The translations under genes and the position numbers were made by a program. Source: Microvelia longipes (taxonomy: Eukaryota; Arthropoda; Insecta; Hemiptera; Veliidae). From it: a stretch of 64,000 bases of DNA. The stretch covers positions 57,356,091-57,420,090 of the forward strand of contig JACMZG010001863.1 of assembly GCA_018340805.1 (NCBI GenBank). The letters run 5' to 3'. The notes below the pieces were generated by a model. It was not told the origin of the DNA. It was given only the letters and a program-made list of their open reading frames with translations, and made no database searches. Shown in pieces: positions 45,121 to 56,190 of this stretch (the stretch's first letter is position 1; the number at the start of each line of letters is the position of its first letter).

Positions 45121-45619
45121 ATATGATATGATATGTGGACCGTTTTCGCCTCTTGGGTTAGTCAGATTGAGCTGACCAATTGTGAAACCGCTTTTAATCG
45201 ATTAAGCAGTATACCTTAGAATGATAAACAAGGTGTATCAAGTTTTCATGACGCAATAACTTCATTCTCTATAAAAAAGAACAGACAACGGACTTGATGA
45301 TCTAAGGTAAATTTAAAATATAAATGCTAACTAAAATAATAACAAAATGTTAACATTTGTACCAAAGGTATGTAAAGGAAAATTATTAATGTGTACTAAA
45401 TATCCGAAAGTGACAGTTCAACTGAATTATCCGTTTCAGGTGTTGGTAATGACCTCCTGAGTGGGTTTTACCAAGTTGTCTATGTGTGTCAATGTGTTAT
45501 CATCGTAGCTCCCACTGTATTTTTGCTAACGAGTTGAAACTTAATTGAGACTTGACTTAACAAATAATCTAATTGAGTTGAAATTAAGTACGAGTGTATC
45601 CCTTTATTTAATATGTAAG
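45121..45619. other. Intergenic sequence, nothing recognised
   Basis: Starts with GTGGACCGTTTTCGCCTC after the TA array. No frame recognised. Confidence 0.35.
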
Positions 45620-45633
45620 TACTCTAAGGTTCA

Positions 45634-45880
45634 GCCGCCTCCGTGGCCGAGGTCGTTAAGGCGTAAGTCTTTACATTGACCTTTGACACCCACGGAGGTC
45701 TGGGGTTCGCATCCCAGGTTACGCTCTCAGTTTATAAAAGATTATTGTTTAAAACTTTCGCCAACTTTAGAATACACTTTGAGCGTAATGGTTGCTACTA
45801 CCACCCGAGGTGGTTCCCGCAGGGGTTATCCCTGATGAGCAGCAAAGCTCTAAACGGGCATTATTATTATTATTATTTTT
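45634..45880 (+). mobile_element. tRNA-derived SINE copy 2
   Basis: Same head and body as 36321-36578, including the A box TGGCCGAGGTCGTTAAGGCG and the B box GGTTCGCATCCC, with a few substitutions. The ATT tail is interrupted at about 45880 by antisense LINE sequence. TACTCTAAGGTTCA at 45620-45633 is repeated at 46463-46476, after a longer ATT array. The SINE insertion therefore spans both. Confidence 0.93.
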
Positions 45881-46407
45881 ATGCAGTTAATAAACTCTTG
45901 AGTTTCCTCAGAAGAAAGACCATTTACGGGCTGGCACCAAGTAAATGGTCTTGTTCTTATAAAGCTATTTTTTATGGTTGACTATGGCTTAGAAATTTCG
46001 GACAATTCTGCATGTATTTAGGATGGCTGCTTTTGCATGGTTATGAATAGGTTTGGTGGTAAGTTTATTAATTTTAGACTATTGTGAATTTGTTTTGGTA
46101 TAACTCCAGTTGACGACATTATTAATGGTACTATATATACTTGATTCATGCTCCAGAGGTCCCTTAGTTCTTCTTGCACTTCCGTGTATTTTCGGATTTT
46201 TTCGGTTATGGTCTTTGAAAGGTTGTGGGTATTAGGGACAGCTATATCTATTAAATAAGTGGTCTTTTCATTTTTATCTACTAGTACTATATCTGGTCTA
46301 TTGTTATAAACGGTTCTATCGGTAAGTATAGTTGTATCAAAGTAAATTTTTGATTGATGGTTTTCTAAAAGAGGTAATGGCTTATACTTGTAGTAAGGGC
46401 AGACATC

Positions 46408-46410
<3 letters not shown>
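45881..46410 (-). mobile_element. LINE 3' fragment inserted in the SINE tail
   Basis: On the - strand, an open frame of 130 codons (46410-46018) is followed by a 3' UTR with a 10-bp-stem hairpin (GACCATTTAC / GTAAATGGTC, 45919-45951) and an AAT-type tail. The frame has DRTVYNNRPDIVLVDK then YLIDIAVP. I recognise this region as the C-terminal extension found after the RT in some invertebrate LINE ORF2 proteins. It is 5' truncated. Confidence 0.75.
46018..46410 (-). CDS. LINE ORF2 C-terminal fragment
   Basis: 130 codons, the first of which lies right at the edge of the (ATT)n array, so the true N-terminus is missing. It contains NNRPDIVLVDKNEK, then TYLIDIAVPNTHNL, and ends in VIPKQIHNSLKLI. 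The D...(x)n...D-I-A-V-P layout suggests a nuclease-like fold, but I do not know its activity. It has no host function here. It is transposon debris, though still open. Confidence 0.7.

Positions 46411-46457
<47 letters not shown>
46410..46457. repeat. (ATT)n microsatellite, rest of the SINE tail
   Basis: About 15 ATT units followed by an ATATTATATT end, then the right copy of the SINE target duplication. Confidence 0.9.
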
Positions 46458-46804
46458 TATATTACTCTAAGGTTCATTTCAATACGGCTAGTATATATTG
46501 AAGGGTTTTCTTATGTAATTATTATTATAACAGCGCCAAACAAGGTCAGTAAGAAATAAAATTATTACTTTCATTTTACTGCTATATTAATTACGTGACC
46601 TGCTTATTCTGAAGGCAAGCGAAGCGAGTCCGACGTATGCTCCGACCCTTTGGGTTGGCATAATTGTCCATTGAGATAGTTTGCTTCTATTGGCCAATTA
46701 ACCTCGGCTACAGAGCAGCACTATAGTTGTTGATAATATTGATAACTAGAGGCAGTGGTTCTTTTTTTATCGATTTAATTAATTTTATTTATAATTATTT
46801 TAGA

Positions 46805-47007
46805 GCCGCTTCCGTGGTCAAGGTCGTTAGAGCATAGTATTTGTCATTACCTTTGACAACCCCGGAGGTCTGGGGTTCGCAGCCCAGGTTACACTCCTTA
46901 AAGATTATACTAATGGTTGTCACAACCACCTGAGGTGGTTTCCGCAGGGGTTATTCCTGATGAGTTACAAGGCTCTTAACGGGAATAATAATTATTATTA
47001 TTATTAT
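46805..47007 (+). mobile_element. tRNA-derived SINE copy 3, diverged
   Basis: Same family (GGTCTGGGGTTCGCAGCCC, CCACCTGAGGTGGTTTCCGC, GGGGTTATTCCTGATGAG) but with more substitutions and a deletion of about 50 bp in the middle. ATT tail to 47007. The A box is mutated (TGGTCAAGGTCGTTAGAGC). No target duplication was seen. Confidence 0.88.
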
Positions 47008-48203
47008 ATATTTATTATTTAAAATATTAATATTGGATTATTAAAAACATTACAATAAATAATTGGGGTTCCTACGTGAAATAGGAGTTTGATCACTCTT
47101 TTGTTTCAAGGTTCAAGGCAAGTGTTACCAACGATACTGCTTTGTTTTAAATCGCGTAAATGTTGGTCTACCAAGACAACAACCGAATGTGACTAAAAGA
47201 ATTTAAGTATAATTTAAGTAAGATTTGAGCTTGGATGGTTGTTTCATCACCTTCGTGTCCCAATGTCTCTGAAGCCACAAACGGTATCTGAATATGTTGC
47301 GGAAGTGAGACGTTTCAAAAAAATATTCGCTTATAAGAAAACATAAGCAACCAATCAGATTTTATTATTGTTGTGCGATGAGCAGAAAATGACCAATAGC
47401 ATTGCTTTCTTATTAAAACATGTAGCTTTCTTACTAAAAAATGTAGGTTCCGTGATGTATTAGAGTACAGTGAAGACAAGAGACTATAGATACTATTATA
47501 ATAAGACTGTCGACTCAATTCTAAGAAAATTTGAATTCCGCTCGGCGGAATGACATCTGAAAAAAAAAATTATTTAAGTTGATAAAAAATTGATATGAGC
47601 TGAAAATTGATATAAGTTGAGATAATAATAAGCATACAAAGTTATTTTTCCAATATTGGTGTTTTATCAACGGTTTATACTAGATCATTAATGTTAGGCA
47701 GCAGCGAGCGTGGTCGGTGCCTTGGTGAATAACCCTAAAAATAAAACAGATGCTTTAACTGTCTGAGAAAGCACTGTCGCGAATCCTATAAGGCGAGAAA
47801 AAACTCCGAGGTACCTCGTACCCGACTTTATACTTTTAAAAATCCAAGAAATTAAAGAATTAAGGAGTTAAGAAGAAATTTTTGCAGTAAACAAAGAAAT
47901 ATTCTTAAGTGGAGAGAATTGACGAGACATGAACATACCATGTAACAGAAAACAGGACCCGCACGTTCGTGACTAAAACCCAGATTCGTTTATCTCTATT
48001 CTATATTTAACTTCACTGCATCTATTTAAACTTATTTATCTATGATAATTATTCTCAGCGAACAGGAGAGACTAATAATTAGGATAAATCAATAGCTTCA
48101 ACTTTATTAATATGCATACTTGTTGAAACTAGTGTAGGTTAGTTTAATGTATTGTTTTAACAACAAAGCGTAACCTACTCTTACGTTATGTTTTATAGAC
48201 AAA

Positions 48204-48204
<1 letters not shown>
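47008..48204. other. Intergenic sequence, nothing recognised
   Basis: No frame or repeat boundary recognised. Confidence 0.35.
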
Positions 48205-48669
<465 letters not shown>

Positions 48670-48673
<4 letters not shown>

Positions 48674-49520
48674 TTTGTGATAACTGACGAATTAAGGTTC
48701 CGACTCCCACGCGAACTACCTCGTCATCTTATTTTTCTGTAGGAAATTCGTTAAGAAGATTTAAATGCGGTCAAAAATATTTTAATATAATACTATAGAT
48801 ATTTCTTTTGAACTCTTCAAACATTTGTTATAAGATCTATAAAATATTTTTAATGTAATTAAGGGAATAGAGATAAATAGTTAGAGTCGTAAGTCAAGTT
48901 TTAGAAAGTCACAAACCATGTTAACTTTACAATGCAATTGTAGTATAAAATTTAAATCGTAAAGCTAAGTAAAGATCCGAATTAAGTACTCGGAACGAAA
49001 CGTTTTATTATTTTGGTTTGTTAGAATAAGAACTGGAAACTTAAATTTAAATTTAGGTGGCAGTGGCACGTTAGCTTAGTGTGGCACATGCCATCGGAAA
49101 CCACGTTTAGAGTCTAAAAGAAGCATAAAAAGCTTAAAACTTTGAATTAAAAGTAATAACTAAATAGAATAAAAACTGGATAAATAGTTTTTTTATAACA
49201 ATACATTTTAGCGAATTCCTTTTTTATATTTAGTAATAAAATATTCTTATCATGCCTTTTAGTTAAGACTGGGCGGCGATGCTCATTTTTCCTACTTATT
49301 ATTTAATCGACATTTTAATTTTAAAGGGGGAGAGGTTATTTTTAAAGAGGGGAAGCTTATTTTAACAATATATTTAAAATTGTCGAAAGAGAAGTTAGTT
49401 TACGAAGTTTTCCATTCAATACCCTTAAGGTAGATCTGAAATTTTAACACAAAATATTATAATGGAATTAAAGATTTAAGTAAGATTTTTTAATGGAAAG
49501 ATTTCGCGTAGGAACAAACG
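48670..49520. other. Intergenic sequence, nothing recognised
   Basis: No frame or repeat boundary recognised. Confidence 0.35.
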
Positions 49521-49805
49521 ACAGAACAATTATTAACGCTGAGATGGTAATATTGGGAAATGACAGAACAATTAGTAACGTTGTGATGGTAATATTGGAA
49601 AATGACAGAACAATTAGTAACGCTGTGATGGTAATATTGGAAAATTACAGAATAATAATAACGCTGTGATGGTAATATTGGAAAATGACAGAATAATTAA
49701 TAACGCTGTGATGGTATTATTGGAAAATGACAGAATAATTAGTAACGCTGTGATGGTAATATTGGAAAATGACAGAACAATTAGTAACGCTGTGATGGTA
49801 ATATT
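49521..49805. repeat. 42-bp minisatellite, nearly seven units
   Basis: Unit built on ACAGAACAATTAGTAACGCT and GTGATGGTAATATTGGAAAATG. Neighbouring units differ by one or two bases, so the array is young or homogenised. Confidence 0.93.
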
Positions 49806-51231
49806 ATTTGATAAATAGATTTCGGAATTGATCAGAAGAAAAAATTATAATTATTTTCTTCGTATTTGAATAATAATGTATCTTTATTAGCTGGAAAATT
49901 CACGGATTAAATACTTCCATGAAATACTTTATTTTTAACCATACTTTGAAAATTATTACTTCAAAGCTCGTTTTAGAAAATATTAACTTTTGATCCAAGA
50001 TTTAACTTTATATTTTAGTTATACTTTATAAAGTTTAAGATTATCTATCATAAAGCGTTAACAATAATACAGACTTCATCTCTATTTTCAACCTTTGATT
50101 TATCACAATAAATACTTATCAAACTTATTTAATAAACTAAAGTACATAATAACAATTCACTGAAGCAAGTATTTTAATCTGAAACTTTTCACTGAGAGAC
50201 ATCTTGTTTATTAGGTATGTTATTTCAAAATAGGCGAGAAATCTTTTCACTGCCATATTGAAAATTATTTCATATTGTTGTCAATATCTTCATTAAGAAA
50301 TAGTTCAAGGATTTGTTATTCTTCATTTAGAAAGAGGTAGAAGTATTTTTAATAATGATGAAAAGTGACGAGGTATTTTCTTCTAAACCTTTCCTTTGAT
50401 TTTATTGATTTTCAAAAGATATTGGAAAATTTTAATTGGGTTAAATTGAAACATTTTCAAGGGAATTTAATTTACTTAAAGTTATTTAAAGTCCGTTTGT
50501 AAGCAAGAAAATTCCACTGATTTTGACTTATAAATATTACATTAAACGATAAAGAGATATATTTATGAACTGTCAATAAAGGGATGAGAAAAATGTTTAC
50601 AAAAGAAAACAGAAGACCAAAATAGTTGAGATCCATCTACCGAGCTTTCAACCAGAGATCCTGGTCGACTTCACAGTAAATAGATTTTATTAAAACATAA
50701 ACAGACTTGAACTTAAACTAAAGAAAAAAAAACAACATATTTGTTGCTTCATATTTAGAAATATTCATAATATGAATAAGTTGCATTCATATTTATGATG
50801 CGTAGATTTTTGCATTGGGGAGTCATTGATCAAGAATGACACTTATTTACGTGTGCGTAAGTGCAATTATAAAATTGTTTTCATTAACTTTAGAAACTTT
50901 TTGTCCGAAGAATATTAATGGCCCGTATAGAACTATTATTGAGTATTTTTTAAAATATTTTTAGGGTTGCTCCTTATGGGTTAGTTGGATGAGGTGGTGG
51001 GAACAATTTTTTGTTCCTTTTTGATATTTTTGACGGGTTTAAGGATAGCCATTTTAAAAAAGCGATGCATATTTATGTTCAACCCATCAATACCTACAAT
51101 ATGATACCCCAGATATTTTTTTAAAAATATTTATTTTTTGCGATTGCGCGCATTTGCTTATAAATCAACAAATGTGCATACTAAATAGTGGGCTATATAT
51201 TTTCTGTTGTTTGATAAAATAGTTACACACA
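49806..51231. other. Intergenic sequence, nothing recognised
   Basis: No frame or repeat boundary recognised. Confidence 0.35.
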
Positions 51232-51344
51232 CAGAGATATTATTACTAGAGGAGCCCTATAGGGTTAAATTTTGAAACATCGGACAAGTAACCGTCCACC
51301 TTCGCTAATAAATATAATCAAATAATCAGTACAAAGTTACAATT
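51232..51344. mobile_element. MITE family D copy 5, truncated
   Basis: Left end of the family only (CAGAGATATTATTACTAGAGG, then GAAACATCGGACAAGTAACC and AATCAAATAATCAGTACAAA). It stops at about 51344. Confidence 0.8.
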
Positions 51345-52025
51345 AGTTCTGGAAATGTGAATTCAGACAGACAGAACTTACGTGAAATTATCTAAATAAT
51401 AATGGTAAATTACAATTTTTACTCTGCAAGTGATATTTAATGATATTTAGCTTATTTTTACTTCTGGGGACAATTTTTTTACCCCAGAGGTGGGCTAAAC
51501 TTATTTTTTCCCGCCGGGGGTATCCTTGTTGTTCCAGGGGGGGGGGCCTTTAAAAGAATTCCTGGTAAGTTACACAAATTTGAGGTAGTACGTAATTGAG
51601 CACTTTATTGGACCGTTTTAAGGATGAGAAGCCAATCATTATTGTTATAGGAGGTTATTTAGTACTTTTCACCTCCGAGGACAGTAATGAATGTAAAAAA
51701 AACTCCTAGGACGTAAAAGTAATTCATATATTGCCGCCATTACTGTAATGTAGCGTGTTCAAAAAAACAATCTGTGTAAAACCTTCATAAAACGTTCATT
51801 TTGTTTCTGTTTTTGTTCGTTGACTATTTTTTTTTCGTTTTTAAAAGGTGTTCTAATTGACAATTTTTGTGTGTTTATTTGTAAAGCTTTTACATTTTTG
51901 AGTAAAAGTGTAAAGCTATGGATGAATTCAATGACGACGATAATATGGAGTTAATTGGACGTTTGTTTTTTTTCTATTAAGTATATAGCGCAGTTTATTT
52001 AATGAGTGCTACCTCAAAAAAATAG
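51345..52025. other. Intergenic sequence, nothing recognised
   Basis: Contains an 11-base G run at about 51537-51547. No frame recognised. Confidence 0.35.
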
Positions 52026-52143
52026 TGTATGCCATCCGGCTGAGAATGTCTTTATGTCTTGGCAATGTTTCCCGACTCGCTTCGCTCGTCGGTAAATCTA
52101 ATTGCCGTGACATAAAGACACACTCCTCAGCCTTATGGCATAA
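52026..52143. repeat. Inverted-repeat element with ATGCCAT termini
   Basis: ATGCCATCCGGCTGAG and ATGTCTTTATGTC on the left pair with GACATAAAGACA and CTCAGCCTTATGGCAT on the right. The loop is CGACTCGCTTCGCTCGTCGG-like. Confidence 0.82.
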
Positions 52144-52777
52144 ATAACTTGTTTTGAAAATAACGGCCGTAGGATAATTTTTGAAAATTATCATAAGTAT
52201 ATGCCGAACACAATAAATAAATACATAAACATTTGTATGTGTTTATATTTACATTAAGAGTAGATAAATATTATGTCTATGGTTGCTACTTTATGCGTAA
52301 GAATCCATTGTATCTCTTCACTTCAACTCCATCTCTCCAAGGGTATCTTTATATTTAGCATTTTAGTTATGTTGGACACGTTCACCCAGGTTTATTTTAT
52401 TTTGATTTAATATCACCGTGACTTGAAGGTTTAGCATAACCCGACTGTACCTCTCATAACACATAAAGGTTTCCTCAAATCTTTTATAAAACACATTTCA
52501 GCCTGTCCATTTTTTATCACGTCAAACTGAATTTTTTTAAAATCTTATTTTTTAATTCTGAATTTTGGAATACCTCAAGGGAGAATCTTTTTTGCTTAAT
52601 ATTTTATTTACATTTTTTTTTAAAAAAACATGATTTTATTTTACAAGTGAAATTTTAAATCTGGATTTTATCCCTGAGGTTTAACCTCTTAGTTTGGAGA
52701 AGAATTGAAATATGGATTCGAGTGAAACCTTTCATTTTCATAAAATAGATACGCGATTTAGATATAATTGTCTTTAG
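52144..52777. other. Intergenic sequence, nothing recognised
   Basis: No frame or repeat boundary recognised. Confidence 0.35.
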
Positions 52778-53725
52778 CATAGAGGCATTATAACTAGAGA
52801 TACCCTATCGGTCAAATTTTGAAAAAAGTAACCTGAACAGCTTTGATTAAAAGCTTATAATGAAATAATCAGTTCAAAATTATAAACAGAACGTTTATAA
52901 AACAAAACGAAAATTTGCGAAAAGCCGATAACGATCGGCCGGTTTTTGTAAACGATTCATTTACAAAAACTTTAAGACACACTTGGAATAAGAATAAGAA
53001 TAAGAATAAGAAATTTTATTTGTTCTTAGGACATTGTCCTATACAAAGTTGAGTGCATACAAAAAAGGATATTGTTAACAAAAAATAAATAAAATATAAG
53101 CTTTCATCCTTGAATTTATAAATTATACAAAAAACAATAATTTTTACTTAATATAGTATTAATAAATACTAAATTTCAATACTAAAAGTTTATTATAAAC
53201 AATTTATCTTATATTACTTACATTTTTTTTTATATTGACATTATTATATATATTTTTTAATTCTTCTTATATTTTTTTAAATGATTGATTAAATTTACTA
53301 AAATTTAAGAGTTGAGATTATTCACTAAATACCTTATAGTTAGATGTATATATTAACCAAATTATAAATAACTACAAAAAAAAAAATGATTTTATTAAAT
53401 GATAATTTATAATTGATAATTATATTAATTGATAGAATTATTATTATTGATAAGGTAATTGAAACGAAACTGTTATTCATTTAGACAAAAGGCTCTTAAG
53501 AGAAACAGATTATGAAAAAAGTTATACATATTAAAAGCGAGGAAGGAATTCGTAGGATTAAGCATAGTTAAAAGCTGGTTAATGTAGTATGGAGAGTTTT
53601 GGGGAAACAGTGATCTATTATTATTAGTTGCTAGGTAATGAGATCTAAGGCTTCTGGCTTGACAATTGCAGACTTGGCATTATTAGGAAGGCTGAGCTTA
53701 TGAAGATTGTCATTACAATAGTATC

Positions 53726-55279
53726 CTATGTATGACTTCCAGTTACTCTCAGCTGACATATCATTCTCTTTACTTTGATGGGGATGTTAAGCTGGATATA
53801 ACATTGAGGATTATTATTTACGAATTGAAAGTGTTTATAGAATATACTGTAATTTGAAATTTGGATGGAATTTAGATCTTTATAAAATAGTTGGTTTTTA
53901 AATGCACTTAAAATATCTGATAATTTAGACTGAAAAATATCTGGGTCCTGCAAGAGCCACAAATCATTGTAGCCTATAACAACCAATAAACATCTTAGTT
54001 GGGATACCCAGTTATACTTGACTTGACTTGCGTTAGACAAGTTTAATTCTTTTAGTCTAAGGTAACACAATTTAGGAAGCCTGTTTGAATCCATTCTTAG
54101 GAGTTTAATTAACCATCCAAGAGCTAGCTTTAGTACCAATACTGACAGGTGAGGCTGACCAGTTTCCATTCTTACGACAGCATTTGGAGTGTTACGAGGA
54201 AGGTGTAGGAGTCTTTTAAAGAATCGTACCTGAAAAGCATCAATATTGGCTAACTGACTTAGACCCCAAACTTCACATCCGTATAAGAGACTGCCAAGCA
54301 CAACTGAATCAAAGAGTTTTAGCAAAACAGCCCACTCATTGGACTTACTTTTAAAATAAATACTGCTAACAGAACCAGCTGCTAAGTTGCCCTTGCTGGT
54401 AGCATGCTTTAATTGCTCATGAAAAAGTCCTGAGGGAGTAAAGCAAACTCCTAGGTATACAAATTTTTTGACTATTTCTACTTCCTCATTGTTAATAAAG
54501 AACATGTAATTAGCATAGTTAATATTGCCTTTGTGAAATATCATGATTTTAGATTTCTGCGTATTAATTGATAGGCCATTGGCTGTACAGTAGGATTCTA
54601 GAAGCCTCAATTTCCTTCTCAAACTGACAGACGAGTCAGCACAGATAGAAACATCATCTGCAAAAAATAATATTAGAATATCCACCAGGTGGTTAATGGA
54701 AAGTCCTTCTTCTCCTTGTTGCCTAAGAAAGGATTCAAAATCAAAAATAAATAAAATAAATAAAAAAGAACTTAATATTTCGCCTTGCAAAATTCCTGCT
54801 GTGATGTTAATTTCAGGTGAAAGCTCACCAAAGTATTTGATTAGCATTACAGCATAATCATATAACTGCTTAAGAATGCGAATAATTTTCGGGCTAACGC
54901 CTATCTCGTATAGCTTTTCCCATAGCCTGTCATGAGGTACATTGTCAAAGGCTCTTTTGAAGTCGATAAGGGCAATAAAAGCTTTCCTTCTAGGTAGTCT
55001 TAATTGATTATGTATAATCGATGTTAGAATAAAGATATTATCTACACAACTCCTTCCACTTCTGAAACCATTCTGAGATTCAGGTAAGATTTTTCTCAAA
55101 CTTTCCCATACTTGTAACCTTGTTAAAATCTTAGTAAAAATTTTTAGACAGCAATTCGCCATAACAATACCTCTGTAATTGCTAGGATCTAATTTGTCCC
55201 CTTTTTTGTACAGCATAACCATAATGAATTTTGACCAACTGCTAGGTAAGGATTCTTGCTCAATAATTTTGTTGAACAT
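53726..55279 (-). CDS. LINE ORF2, reverse transcriptase part
   Basis: 517 codons. Order of motifs: KKGDKLDPSNYRGI (RT motif 1), ESQNGFRSGRSCVDNIF, ALIDFKRAFDNVPHDRLW (catalytic Asp), then FADDVSICAD (catalytic Asp pair) and LSINTQKSKIM. A Y-L-G-V thumb motif follows, and a C-terminal region with LRVTGSHT at the end. The PQG-type motif reads ILQGEILSSFLF, so the usual SP is changed to SS. The polymerase residues needed are present. The apparent start Met is internal to the original protein, because a frameshift at about 55300 separates it from the endonuclease part. Confidence 0.93.
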   Translation of the reverse strand: MFNKIIEQESLPSSWSKFIMVMLYKKGDKLDPSNYRGIVMANCCLKIFTKILTRLQVWESLRKILPESQNGFRSGRSCVDNIFILTSIIHNQLRLPRRKAFIALIDFKRAFDNVPHDRLWEKLYEIGVSPKIIRILKQLYDYAVMLIKYFGELSPEINITAGILQGEILSSFLFILFIFDFESFLRQQGEEGLSINHLVDILILFFADDVSICADSSVSLRRKLRLLESYCTANGLSINTQKSKIMIFHKGNINYANYMFFINNEEVEIVKKFVYLGVCFTPSGLFHEQLKHATSKGNLAAGSVSSIYFKSKSNEWAVLLKLFDSVVLGSLLYGCEVWGLSQLANIDAFQVRFFKRLLHLPRNTPNAVVRMETGQPHLSVLVLKLALGWLIKLLRMDSNRLPKLCYLRLKELNLSNASQVKYNWVSQLRCLLVVIGYNDLWLLQDPDIFQSKLSDILSAFKNQLFYKDLNSIQISNYSIFYKHFQFVNNNPQCYIQLNIPIKVKRMICQLRVTGSHT

Positions 55280-55281
55280 TT

Positions 55282-56069
55282 CTAATAAGTACCCGTACCA
55301 CTTTCAGGTAAGTTTTTAAAAAAATCATTAGTGATGCTATTAAGACCTGGGGCTTTATTGTTCTTACAAGAATCTATACTGTTTTTAAGTTCAACAAGGG
55401 TAATTGGCACATCTAAGGTAGGGTGAGTAACCCCAAAAAATGTGATGTCATTTACTATTCTTGGTTGATAAATATTTTTGTAAAAAGATACCCATTCATC
55501 CATAGTAGGGCCAATAGAAATGGGCGCTTTAAGGTGCAAAGACTTAACTGATTGCCAAAAAGTTTTAGAATTTTTTGTTCGAGATATACTATCCATTAAA
55601 TGTTTGTGGTGAGCCCGTTTTTTCTGCTTTACTGTATTTTTGTATTTCTTTTTTGCATTTAGGTATTGCAATTTTAGATTATGCTCAAAGTTGGAAGCTT
55701 TACAGACAGCTAAAAAATGCTTAGCAGTATCTCTAAGTTCGCTGCATTCACTGTCGAACCAAATTTTGCTTGGCTTTTTTCGAGACATAGGAAAAGATTT
55801 AATTATTTTTGTCATACCTATATTTTGGGCAACATCAGATATAGTATTAGAAAGATTAAGTTCCATATCATTAACAGTAATGGAGTCAAAATTTATATTT
55901 AAGTTAGGAGACTGAGACATCTCAGACTTGAAATCTTCTGCTTTTAAGGGATTCCACTTTATTATAATTTTTGAGGTGTTATTTGGAAAATTAATTTGGG
56001 TTTTAAAACATAGGTCACAGTTAAAGGATATAATTATAGGAAAGTGATCAGACTCAAACAAATGGGTGG
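55282..56069 (-). CDS. LINE ORF2, end of endonuclease domain and linker
   Basis: About 263 codons in LINE sequence. It starts within the apurinic-type endonuclease, keeping only the terminal FESDHFPI motif (S-D-H of the active site). It then has a basic linker (KKPSKIWFDSEC, KQKKRAHHKHL) and the RT-proximal KAPGLNSITNDFFK. The ATG at 56092-56094 lies in host MITE sequence and is not the original start. A one-base shift near 55300 moves the frame into the RT part. Confidence 0.85.
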
Positions 56070-56190
56070 AAGACACACTTGGAAAAGGTTGCAATGCGTT
56101 TAAAAACAGAGGTCTTGCGAGTCCAAAATGTATTTCAAACCTCTAAATGTATTGAGATAGGGTCTGCCTCTTCTAGTAATGTATTTCTAC

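Larger units (their letters stand above)
52988..56069 (-). mobile_element. Non-LTR retrotransposon (LINE), 5' truncated
   Basis: 3.1 kb on the - strand. The 5' end falls in the endonuclease domain and the 3' end has an AGGACAATGTCCT hairpin, AATAAA and a (CTTATT)n tail. Perfect 14-bp target duplications AAGACACACTTGGA lie at 52974-52987 and 56070-56083. One frameshift separates the two open stretches. The clade is uncertain. The hexanucleotide tail and RT style suit the CR1/L2-like or RTE-like groups better than poly(A)-tailed ones. Confidence 0.93.
52778..56190. mobile_element. MITE family D copy 6, split by a LINE
   Basis: Left part 52778-52987 (CATAGAGGCATTATAACTAG, AAAGCCGATAACGATC) and right part 56084-56190 (TGTATTGAGATAGGG, CTTCTAGTAATGTATTTC). 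It is diverged from other copies, and the LINE at 52988-56069 interrupts it. No target duplication for the MITE itself. Confidence 0.78.

Noticed and set aside
55640..55915. + strand frames of 91 and 61 codons
   Set aside because: Shadow frames opposite the LINE ORF2 linker region.
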